Assembly: GCA_019683625.1 (NCBI GenBank)
Contig: JADGHY010000012.1
Span: 1-19,260, forward strand
Reading direction: 5' to 3'
DNA: 19,260 nt
Source of the DNA: Thermoflavifilum sp.
GTDB taxonomy: Bacteria > Bacteroidota > Bacteroidia > Chitinophagales > Chitinophagaceae
Shown: piece after piece, positions 6,950-13,658 of the stretch
Layout of the letters: each line of letters starts with the position of its first letter
How positions within the stretch are numbered: the stretch's first letter is position 1
Notes under the pieces: model-generated
Seen by the model: the letters and a program-made list of their open reading frames with translations, nothing else
Database searches by the model: none
Told to the model about the DNA's origin: nothing
Made by a program: the position numbers and the translations under genes

Positions 6950-7498
6950 ATGGCAGTCTTTCGTTTTCGGGTGTATTGGGAAGAAGATGATAGCATATAT
7001 CGGGATGTACTTATCAAGTCCGATCAAACTTTTGCAGACTTTCATCGGGCCATTCTTTCGGCTTTTGATTTTGATCAGATTCACGATGCCGTCTTTTATC
7101 GCAGCAACGATAACTGGCAGCGGGGTCGGGAGATTGTGCTGAAAAAAGATGATCGTCCTCATCAGGTGGAACCCTTGCTGATGGCCGATACTCCTTTGAG
7201 TGCCGCCGTACGCAATACCAATCAGAAGTTTGTGTACGTGTATGATTTTCAAAAAAACTGGACTTTTCACATCGAGTTGATCCAGGTCATGAGCCAGGAG
7301 AATAAAAAATTAACCTATCCCTATTGTGCCCGAAAGGAAGGCCTTGCCCCGAGCCAATATGAAAATAAGCTTCCGGGCAACGACAAGCTAATGGAAATGG
7401 AGGAGAAATATGACCTGCACGGAGATGATTTTTCTCCCGAGGGCTTTGGGGAGGAAGGCGAAGCAGATGAGGATACGGCAGACGATGAATCCTTCTAA
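6950..7498 (+). CDS. pRiA4b ORF-3-like protein with acidic tail
   Basis: 182-residue protein resembling the plasmid pRiA4b ORF-3-like family (sometimes labelled IS1096 passenger TnpR-like), for which no biochemical role is settled. The N-terminal ~115 residues show alternating strands typical of the fold (FRFRVYWEEDD, then TFADFHRAILSAFDFD, then FVYVYDFQKNWTFHIELIQV). A short segment with YPYCARKEGLAPSQY follows. The last ~35 residues are strongly acidic (for example GEEGEADEDTADDE), probably disordered. No catalytic motif is evident. It sits between cca and miaA, overlapping miaA by 14 bases, so it is probably co-expressed with tRNA-maturation genes. A start upstream is unlikely because ATG 6950 precedes the first conserved strand. 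Family assignment is moderate; function unknown. Confidence 0.75.
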   Translation: MAVFRFRVYWEEDDSIYRDVLIKSDQTFADFHRAILSAFDFDQIHDAVFYRSNDNWQRGREIVLKKDDRPHQVEPLLMADTPLSAAVRNTNQKFVYVYDFQKNWTFHIELIQVMSQENKKLTYPYCARKEGLAPSQYENKLPGNDKLMEMEEKYDLHGDDFSPEGFGEEGEADEDTADDESF

Positions 7499-8405
7499 AA
7501 TAGCCATTGTGATCGTCGGGCCTACGGCATCCGGGAAAACGGCACTGGCACTCTCTTTGGCGCGTCATTTTCAAACCAGCATCATCTCGGCCGACTCCCG
7601 ACAGTGTTATCGGGAACTGAATATCGGCACAGCTAAGCCTTCTGCTGCTGAACTGGCCGAGATAAAACATTATTTCATCAATTCCCACAGCATCCAGGAA
7701 ACCGTCAATGCTGCCGTTTTTGAAAAATTAGCCCTGGAATATGCGGCCGAAATATTTCAGCAGGCTCAGGTAGCCATCGTATGTGGTGGCACGGGCTTGT
7801 ATGTAAAAGCTTTTTGCGAAGGACTAGATCAGATTCCGCCCATACCTGCTGAAGTACGGGAAAAGCTTCGGAGTGCCTATGCTGCCCAGGGGCTCGCCTG
7901 GCTCCAGGAAGAAGTGCAAAGAAAAGATCCTGATTTTTACCGACAAGCAGATATCCGTAATCCCCATCGCTTGCTGCGGGCATTGGAGGTATGGGAAACC
8001 ACGGGGCGGTCAATCCTGCATTTTCAGCAACAGCTACCGCATCCTCGGCCCTTTCGCATCCTGACTATTGGCATTCAGCTGCCGAGGCACATCTTACATC
8101 AGCGTATTGCAGCACGGGTTGAGCAAATGGTGGCTGCCGGACTATTTGAAGAGGCTGCTGCCCTTTGGCCGTTTCGCTTCCATCCGGCCCTGCAAACTGT
8201 CGGCTACCAGGAGATCTTTGCCTGGATGGACGGCAAATACAGCAGGGAAGAAGCTATCCGGCAAATCATTTTCCACACCCGCCAATACGCCCGAAGGCAG
8301 CTCACATGGTTCCGGCGCGATGCCCGCATCTGGTGGATAGAAGGCCCCGATGAGGCCAAGGTTCTGCCCCTGTTGGAACAAAAAATATCAGATCTTGAAA
8401 CCTAA
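7485..8405 (+). CDS. miaA: tRNA dimethylallyltransferase
   Basis: 306-residue enzyme transferring the dimethylallyl group from DMAPP to N6 of A37 in tRNAs reading UNN codons, giving i6A. The P-loop is GPTASGKT (12-19). The substrate motif SADSRQCYRELNIGTAKP (35-52) contains the catalytic Asp D37. CGGTGLYVKA, NPHRLLRALEV and QTVGYQEI follow in the family's order, then QYARRQLTWFRR near the C-terminus. ATG 7485 starts 11 residues before the P-loop; longer frames upstream lie inside the preceding gene and lack family similarity. The 14-base overlap with that gene indicates translational coupling. Its last 18 bases overlap the 3' end of the opposing outer-membrane protein gene. DMAPP would come from the MEP pathway, to which Dxr in this window belongs. 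Confidence 0.97.
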   Translation: MNPSKIAIVIVGPTASGKTALALSLARHFQTSIISADSRQCYRELNIGTAKPSAAELAEIKHYFINSHSIQETVNAAVFEKLALEYAAEIFQQAQVAIVCGGTGLYVKAFCEGLDQIPPIPAEVREKLRSAYAAQGLAWLQEEVQRKDPDFYRQADIRNPHRLLRALEVWETTGRSILHFQQQLPHPRPFRILTIGIQLPRHILHQRIAARVEQMVAAGLFEEAAALWPFRFHPALQTVGYQEIFAWMDGKYSREEAIRQIIFHTRQYARRQLTWFRRDARIWWIEGPDEAKVLPLLEQKISDLET

Positions 8406-9971
8406 GGTGAGCACAAACTGCCCCTGCTGGGCCTTCCAGGTAGCTGGTGCAGGAGAAGGCACATTTAAGCTATTGGGTTGAATCACATAATAAGGCTGGT
8501 TTTGATCCTTCCAGTTGCTGAATACATAGGTGAGATCCAGATAAAATCCTTTGTTCCGATATCCTAATCCACCACTATAGCTGTATTGCGCAGCGTTCAC
8601 ATTTTGGCTGGCTGGAGCATACGGATTCCCGTAGTAGGCAAAGCCGGCCCTTACTGCCCAGATATCCCATTTGAGCTCGGCTCCAAGCCGAATGTTGGAA
8701 GCACCTTGATAGAGCTGGGTAATGTTCTGGTTAACCTTGTTTTGCTGGGCAATATCAGAACTATACGATTGATCAAAACGGAAATGCGCTTTGCGGTAAT
8801 TTACCCATTCATAGTCGGCTGTGATAAAGCCTTTCAGGCTTTGCGGATCGGGATTGGCTAAACCAAATACATAGCTGGCACTGCCCAGCAAATGCATCGG
8901 CGTGGTCAGGTTATAGGCATAATCACCGGTATAGCCTCCTGTAACATCGGCTGTTGTTGCCGTCACAATGCCCTGATCTTTGGTGTCGGTGGTTACCGTG
9001 GTGTAATAACTATCGTGCATGGAATAATACGAAGGGGTTTGCACCGATACCCCTACACGCAAGCTGCTCACTGGGGCATAAATGATTCCCAGAGTGCCAC
9101 TAATTCCTACCCCGGTGGTTTTTAAGTAGTTAAATACATCATATTTATTGAGAGGAGAATTGGCATCACCCGGATTGGATTCCTCAAAGGTTTCCCTACG
9201 CTCATAGGCAATAGAAGGAATGTTGAGCGCAGCACCAATGAAAAATTTATCTTCATAATTTCCGGCAGCAGAAAGGCTGAACACGTTTAATCCGCCATTG
9301 GTGAGCAAGGTTTTCGATTGCTGAAGGGCATAGCCATCGGCTATGATTTCGCTGGGCAGGCTGCTCCAGCCGGCGAATTGGTTGCTGTTATTGTAAACGG
9401 GCCCGATGAGTCCTGCCTTTACCGATTCGCTGATGCCAAAAGGATAGTTGGTCTCTGCGGTTTGTACATCCATAACCTGGTCATTGGCCAGCGTAATCAG
9501 GTAATTGTCGGAATAAGAAGAGTAGGTATTCGCAGGGGTGTTGATTTTTCCTTGATAATATAAAGCCTGGTTGAAATCGGCTATCCGGTTTTCGCCCACG
9601 CCAAAGGTGATATTCTTCCAATGGCTGGATCGTCGGCTGTTGCTGGCCAGTATTAACGTGAGGTTTTGCAGGGCGAGCTGATTTTTGCTATCGCTGGCCG
9701 ATGTCTGATAATACTGGGCATCTGTATTGATGCTGTGGAGAAGCGGGGTAATGGATAGGTCGTTGGTTTTGAAGAATCCGATACCTGCCGGATTCACCCA
9801 AATATCCGAAGCATCGCCGCCCAGGGAGCCGGCAGCGCCTCCGATGGCCATGGTGCGTGCGTTTCCGCCACTAGTGGTCCGGCTGTAGCGGAGTGCGTCG
9901 GTTTCATCCTGAGCCTTTACCTGCAAAAAACCCATGGTTAAGGCGCAGGCCAGTAACATCATCTTTTTCAT
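8388..9971 (-). CDS. OmpP1/FadL/TodX-like outer-membrane beta-barrel protein
   Basis: 527 residues. A signal peptide covers about residues 1-20 (MKKMMLLACALTMGFLQVKA then QDE). The mature start contains the plug-type motif SDIWVNPAGIGFF (55-67), typical of OmpP1/FadL-like porins that carry hydrophobic compounds across the outer membrane. The remainder is a series of amphipathic strands with Tyr/Trp/Phe girdle residues, ending in a strand QFVLTLGFKI. In Bacteroidota this family is broad, and the cargo cannot be inferred here. A perfect -7 box lies 22 bases upstream of the ATG. It follows the lipoprotein gene on the same strand with a 98-base gap, and its terminal 18 bases overlap miaA tail to tail. 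Confidence 0.82.
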   Translation of the reverse strand: MKKMMLLACALTMGFLQVKAQDETDALRYSRTTSGGNARTMAIGGAAGSLGGDASDIWVNPAGIGFFKTNDLSITPLLHSINTDAQYYQTSASDSKNQLALQNLTLILASNSRRSSHWKNITFGVGENRIADFNQALYYQGKINTPANTYSSYSDNYLITLANDQVMDVQTAETNYPFGISESVKAGLIGPVYNNSNQFAGWSSLPSEIIADGYALQQSKTLLTNGGLNVFSLSAAGNYEDKFFIGAALNIPSIAYERRETFEESNPGDANSPLNKYDVFNYLKTTGVGISGTLGIIYAPVSSLRVGVSVQTPSYYSMHDSYYTTVTTDTKDQGIVTATTADVTGGYTGDYAYNLTTPMHLLGSASYVFGLANPDPQSLKGFITADYEWVNYRKAHFRFDQSYSSDIAQQNKVNQNITQLYQGASNIRLGAELKWDIWAVRAGFAYYGNPYAPASQNVNAAQYSYSGGLGYRNKGFYLDLTYVFSNWKDQNQPYYVIQPNSLNVPSPAPATWKAQQGQFVLTLGFKI

Positions 9972-9993
9972 GTGAATGGTTTTCTTGCAAAAT

Positions 9994-10001
9994 CAAAAAT
10001 A
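9994..10001 (-). promoter_or_regulatory. -7 promoter box (TATTTTTG) for the OMP gene
   Basis: Minus-strand TATTTTTG is an exact TAnnTTTG match ending 22 bases before the OMP ATG. A TTTG lies 16 bases upstream of the box and a TTG 22 bases upstream, either of which could act as the -33 element. A small inverted repeat CTTTGC/GCAAAG (10008-10022) overlaps this region. Confidence 0.55.
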
Positions 10002-10069
10002 GGCCTTCTTTGCGCAGCAAAGGCAACAGAAAGGCTTCTAGCGTAAAGTTCCAAGTTTCATTCCAGATT

Positions 10070-11050
10070 TTAGTGGCCACCACGTGGGCTGAAGGTACGG
10101 GCGGGAGCTGCATTCTCTACCGGAGCGCTTCGGAACACCGGTGCAGGTGCAGAAAAAGTCCGGGGTTCAAAGCTGCGGTCAGGAGCTGGCTGAAACCTGG
10201 GGGCGGAGTTGTTATCGTTTGCCCGGAACATGCGAAACATGCCACCGCGGTTATTGGAAGGCATATTCACGGGATGTTCGTCGGGCCGTTGAATGAATAC
10301 CCGCCTGCTGCGAGTTGGCGAAATATTGGAGGCAGGAGTTTCTTGCTGGGGCGTAGTAAACACCCGGCGATTATCAGATGGAGTTAGGGGTGAAGAAGTA
10401 CCGGTGTTGGGTTGGCGGTAAAACACCCGGGGAGCAGCGGTGTTTACGGTGCCACTGCTGGTTTCGGATGCCGTGCCCATCACGCTCGAGCGGGCTTCGT
10501 AATTCACCCGCGGAGCATACGTAGTGGCCGGACGTGGATTGAGAATGTATTTTCCTCCTATACCCCCAAGATAATAGCCATACGGCAATCCATACCAGTA
10601 ATAGGGCGTATACCAAAGAGAAGGCGAGTACCAGGCATAATAGCCGGGATACCAGGGGTTCCAATAGAACGGGGAATAGAAGTTTCCGAAGCTCAGGCTC
10701 CAGTAAAACGAAGAACCCCAACCCGGTGCATAAGCAAAATAAGGGTTAAAGGCATAAGAGGGATAGAAAATAAAGGGATCGTAGAAATAATTCGGGTCGT
10801 TGAACATCCGAAGCCGCTGGGTGTACGTGAGCCCGCCATTGTCCTGGTCGTCATAGACAATATAATGATCTCCGTTTTCGGTGTTAACGGCATCGGATGA
10901 GGTAGAGTTAGAAGACGCCTCAGCTACGGCCTGCTGGGTTTGTGCAGGCGAATAGTACACGTCGTCGGGCGTTTGCCCGGTACGATAAGCTGTGGCACAT
11001 CCGCCCAGCAGAAGGCCCAGCCCAAGCAGCATATATGTGAACGATTTCAT
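10070..11050 (-). CDS. Aromatic-rich lipoprotein with 21-residue repeats, unknown function
   Basis: 326-residue lipoprotein. The type II signal sequence ends in the lipobox LLGGC with lipidated C18. Next comes YRTGQTPDDVYYSPA, a segment I recall from other Chitinophagales lipoproteins, then a polar Ser/Asn/Asp linker to about residue 85. Residues 88-170 contain 37 Tyr/Phe/Trp in 83 positions, with many Pro and Gly. The C-terminal third is basic, Pro/Ser/Asn-rich and low in hydrophobics. It has RVF at 208, 229 and 250, exactly 21 residues apart, and further R-x-F motifs to the end. The aromatic block may pack as a membrane-associated or assembling sheet; the tail looks disordered. No enzyme motif is visible. 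It has its own promoter box and is divergent from proS. Confidence 0.85.
   Translation of the reverse strand: MKSFTYMLLGLGLLLGGCATAYRTGQTPDDVYYSPAQTQQAVAEASSNSTSSDAVNTENGDHYIVYDDQDNGGLTYTQRLRMFNDPNYFYDPFIFYPSYAFNPYFAYAPGWGSSFYWSLSFGNFYSPFYWNPWYPGYYAWYSPSLWYTPYYWYGLPYGYYLGGIGGKYILNPRPATTYAPRVNYEARSSVMGTASETSSGTVNTAAPRVFYRQPNTGTSSPLTPSDNRRVFTTPQQETPASNISPTRSRRVFIQRPDEHPVNMPSNNRGGMFRMFRANDNNSAPRFQPAPDRSFEPRTFSAPAPVFRSAPVENAAPARTFSPRGGH
10241..10429 (-). repeat. Three-unit 21-residue (63-base) repeat in the lipoprotein
   Basis: Residues 208-270 divide into three units each beginning RVF (starts 208, 229 and 250) with a Pro/Ser/Thr/Asn-rich remainder and a basic end. Spacing is exact but sequence outside RVF is diverged, so this is an old or purely structural repeat rather than a recent duplication. 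A degenerate fourth unit (MFRMF near 271-275) may follow. Confidence 0.6.
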
Positions 11051-11082
11051 GATCAGCCAGTTTTATGGAAACAGTTACTAAC

Positions 11083-11090
11083 CAAAGTTA
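11083..11090 (-). promoter_or_regulatory. -7 promoter box (TAACTTTG) for the lipoprotein gene
   Basis: Minus-strand TAACTTTG is an exact TAnnTTTG match ending 32 bases before the lipoprotein ATG. A TTTTG motif lies about 24 bases farther upstream, slightly long for a -33 spacing. Confidence 0.5.
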
Positions 11091-11203
11091 CTGAAATTAT
11101 GACAAGATTCGCACCAAAAGGTTTATCATGCTCTACAATAAAAAGATGAATAGCCTGCAAGCTTTCCACACAGCTACGTGATGGCGCGATGCAGATTTTT
11201 CGT

Positions 11204-11211
11204 TTTCTTTG
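11204..11211 (+). promoter_or_regulatory. Possible -7 box (TTTCTTTG) for proS
   Basis: Seven of eight positions agree with TAnnTTTG (the conserved A is T). It ends 31 bases before the proS ATG. This is the best candidate in the 192-base divergent gap 11051-11242, which otherwise shows only the lipoprotein promoter. Confidence 0.3.
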
Positions 11212-11242
11212 TGGTTTTTCTGAAAGGTAAAGTTCACCGGTT

Positions 11243-12727
11243 ATGAGTAAAGCCATTACTCCGCGTGCTCAGGATTATGCACAATGGTATAATGATCTGG
11301 TCATCAAAAGTGGATTAGCAGATTATTCAGCCGTTCGGGGTTGTATGGTGATAAAGCCTTATGGTTATGCCCTGTGGGAGAATATGCAGGCAGCACTGGA
11401 TCGTATGTTTAAAGAAACGGGGCATCAGAATGCTTATTTCCCGTTGTTTATTCCCAAGAGTTTCCTGAGCCGTGAAGCTGCTCATGTGGAAGGGTTTGCC
11501 AAGGAATGTGCCGTGGTTACCCATTACCGGTTAAAAAATGATCCGGCTGGCGGGGGGGTTATCGTCGATCCCGAAGCAGCACTGGAAGAGGAGCTTATTG
11601 TGCGTCCTACTTCGGAAACCATCATCTGGAACACTTATAAAACCTGGATCCAGTCTTACCGAGATTTGCCCATCCTGATTAATCAGTGGGCCAATGTGGT
11701 CAGGTGGGAGATGCGTACCCGCCTGTTCCTGCGCACGGCCGAATTTCTCTGGCAGGAAGGGCACACGGCACATGCCACGGCCGAAGAGGCCATGGAAGAG
11801 GCCCGCAGGATGCTGGAAGTGTATACCCATTTTGCCGAGTCGTGGATGGCTTTGCCGGTTATCCGGGGCGTGAAATCGCCAGCTGAACGTTTTGCCGGAG
11901 CCGTGGAAACTTTTTGTATCGAAGCCTTGATGCAGGACGGTAAGGCGCTTCAGGCCGGCACCTCGCATTTTCTCGGGCAGAATTTTGCCAAGGCATTCGA
12001 CGTACAATTTTTAAACAAAAACAATGAACAGGAATATGTATGGGCCACATCCTGGGGAGTTTCTACCCGGCTCATCGGGGCACTGGTCATGGCTCATAGT
12101 GATGATGATGGCTTGAAACTTCCGCCCAAGCTGGCTCCTGTTCAGGTGATTATCATTCCCGTGTATAAAAATGAAGCACAAAGAGAGGCCGTCCATGCCC
12201 AGGCGTTGGAATGGACAGAAAAACTGAAAAAAGCCGGTTTCCGCGTGCAATATGATGATGCCGATCACGTGCGTCCGGGCTGGAAATACGCTGAATACGA
12301 ACTAAAAGGCGTACCCCTCAGGCTTTCCCTCGGCGAACGGGAAATTCAGCAACAACAGGTGGAGGCCGTGCGCCGCGATACCCGTGAAAAAATCTATCTG
12401 CCCTTCGACCAGCTTCCCGAAAAAATAGGTCAGCTGTTGGACGATATCCAGCAGACCCTGTTTCAACAAGCTAAAACCTTTCGGGATCAACACATTACAC
12501 CTGTAAACAACTGGGACGAATTTCTTCAGGTGCTCGATGAGCCTGGAGGTTTTGTATATGCCCACTGGGATGGTACTCCTGAGACAGAAACCCGCATCAA
12601 AGAGCTTTCAAAGGCTACCATCCGCTGTATTCCCTTTGAGGAACAGCTTCCTCATGATGGCCCGGGCAAATGCATACTCACGGGCAAGCCCTCGGCACGC
12701 AGGGTATTGTTTGCCAGAGCCTATTAG
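11243..12727 (+). CDS. proS: Prolyl-tRNA synthetase, archaeal/eukaryotic-type (ProS type 3)
   Basis: 494-residue class II synthetase charging tRNA-Pro in the cytoplasm. It lacks the large editing insertion of the E. coli-type enzyme. The catalytic core shows motif 2 (RWEMRTRLFLRTAEFLWQEG) and motif 3 (WGVSTRLIGALVMAHSDDDGL). The anticodon-binding domain begins at about APVQVIIIPVYKNE. The C-terminal extra domain ends in RVLFARAY, with the terminal Tyr typical of this group. In Thermus enzymes that domain holds a four-Cys zinc site. Here only C477 is kept at a matching place, the partner is T480, and the first Cys pair is replaced (region HWDGTPETET, 441-450), so zinc is probably not bound. 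Divergent from the lipoprotein gene. Confidence 0.97.
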   Translation: MSKAITPRAQDYAQWYNDLVIKSGLADYSAVRGCMVIKPYGYALWENMQAALDRMFKETGHQNAYFPLFIPKSFLSREAAHVEGFAKECAVVTHYRLKNDPAGGGVIVDPEAALEEELIVRPTSETIIWNTYKTWIQSYRDLPILINQWANVVRWEMRTRLFLRTAEFLWQEGHTAHATAEEAMEEARRMLEVYTHFAESWMALPVIRGVKSPAERFAGAVETFCIEALMQDGKALQAGTSHFLGQNFAKAFDVQFLNKNNEQEYVWATSWGVSTRLIGALVMAHSDDDGLKLPPKLAPVQVIIIPVYKNEAQREAVHAQALEWTEKLKKAGFRVQYDDADHVRPGWKYAEYELKGVPLRLSLGEREIQQQQVEAVRRDTREKIYLPFDQLPEKIGQLLDDIQQTLFQQAKTFRDQHITPVNNWDEFLQVLDEPGGFVYAHWDGTPETETRIKELSKATIRCIPFEEQLPHDGPGKCILTGKPSARRVLFARAY

Positions 12728-12780
12728 CCCTGCCTTGTCCAAACAGGAGTAACAGCATAAAAAGAGATTACAAATTATCG

Positions 12781-12788
12781 TTATTTTG
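12781..12788 (+). promoter_or_regulatory. Possible -7 box (TTATTTTG) for the LytTR regulator
   Basis: Seven of eight positions match TAnnTTTG. It lies 80 bases before the ATG at 12869 and immediately upstream of a palindrome, so transcription would begin within or beside that palindrome. Confidence 0.3.
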
Positions 12789-12790
12789 TA

Positions 12791-12810
12791 TTTTTACCTT
12801 CAGGTAAAAA
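12791..12810. repeat. 20-base palindrome upstream of the LytTR gene
   Basis: TTTTTACCT (12791-12799) and AGGTAAAAA (12802-12810) are perfect 9-base inverted arms around TC. As RNA it would form an 8-bp stem with a TTCA loop. It lies 64 bases after the proS stop and starts two bases after the candidate -7 box. It could be an AT-rich bidirectional terminator for proS, an operator over the regulator's start site, or a leader hairpin. The sequence cannot decide between these. Confidence 0.5.
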
Positions 12811-12868
12811 GTAGGGATTTATTTTTAACCCCAACCCCATTTTTTATTCAAATAACAACACCTGTTCC

Positions 12869-13639
12869 ATGAACCCCGTCATCAAAGCTATGATTGTGGA
12901 GGATGAGCAAAAAAATATTGACATCCTCAAAAATATCCTAGAAAAATATTGTGAAGAGGTGGAGCTGGTGGGCTCAGCTACTTCTGTGGAGGAAGCTGAG
13001 GCCTTGTTGGAAGAAGTGGAACCCGATGTATTGTTTCTGGACATTGAGATGCCCCCTCACAAAGGATTTGAGTTACTGGAAAAAATAGATCGTCCCAAAT
13101 TCGATGTAGTATTTATTACTGCGTATGAAGAATATGCCCTTACGGCCATTAAATTTTCCGCCCTGGATTATCTGCTCAAACCCATTAAGGTGGGAGAAGT
13201 GAAACAGGCATTGGACAAGGTGAGGGAAAGAAAAGAAAAAAATATTCGCAGCACTGCACCTACCAGTTATTTAAAGGATTATTTGAGGAATAGCGGAACG
13301 GGTCTTACCAAAATTGTGATCCCCGTCAATGATGGATACAATATCATTGACCTGAAAGATATTGTGTATTGCGAGGCGCTCGACAGCTACACCCGGGTGA
13401 AGCTAACCAATGGCACCCAACATGTGGTTTCCAAGTCGCTGAAAGAATATGAAGAAATGCTGGAAGATAAGGGCTTTTATCGGGTGCATAAATCGTATCT
13501 GATCAATGTCAATCATATCGTTAAAATCATCAAAGGCGTAGGTGCAGCCGTAATCATGTCGGACAAGCAAAACATTCCTATTTCCAACCGCAAGAAAAAT
13601 GAGTTCTTCGATTATCTGCGCACCATTATGAACATTTGA
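12869..13639 (+). CDS. LytTR-family response regulator (orphan)
   Basis: 256-residue DNA-binding response regulator. The receiver domain (about 5-122) has the acidic pocket E11-D12-E13, phospho-acceptor D58 (FLDIEMP), T84 (FITAYEEYA) and K104 (LDYLLKPI), all intact. A linker leads to a LytTR domain (about 148-252) with the family signs IVYCEALDSYTRV, KSLKEYEEML, FYRVHKSYLINVNHI and IPISNRKKNEF. LytTR regulators usually partner with LytS-type (His_kinase family) sensors, but none is adjacent. The only kinase in the window is of a different type and 11 kb away. It converges on the HtrA-like protease with only 19 bases between stops. Targets are unknown. Confidence 0.93.
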   Translation: MNPVIKAMIVEDEQKNIDILKNILEKYCEEVELVGSATSVEEAEALLEEVEPDVLFLDIEMPPHKGFELLEKIDRPKFDVVFITAYEEYALTAIKFSALDYLLKPIKVGEVKQALDKVRERKEKNIRSTAPTSYLKDYLRNSGTGLTKIVIPVNDGYNIIDLKDIVYCEALDSYTRVKLTNGTQHVVSKSLKEYEEMLEDKGFYRVHKSYLINVNHIVKIIKGVGAAVIMSDKQNIPISNRKKNEFFDYLRTIMNI

Positions 13640-13658
13640 TTAGGCTGCAGTTGTTGCT

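Noticed and set aside
6950..7498. Mobile-element origin suggested by the family name (IS1096 passenger/plasmid pRiA4b)
   Set aside because: No transposase, terminal inverted repeats or target duplications nearby; the gene is embedded and overlapping in a housekeeping cluster.
120..13639. The histidine kinase and LytTR regulator as one two-component pair
   Set aside because: They are more than 11 kb apart, and LytTR regulators normally pair with a different kinase family.
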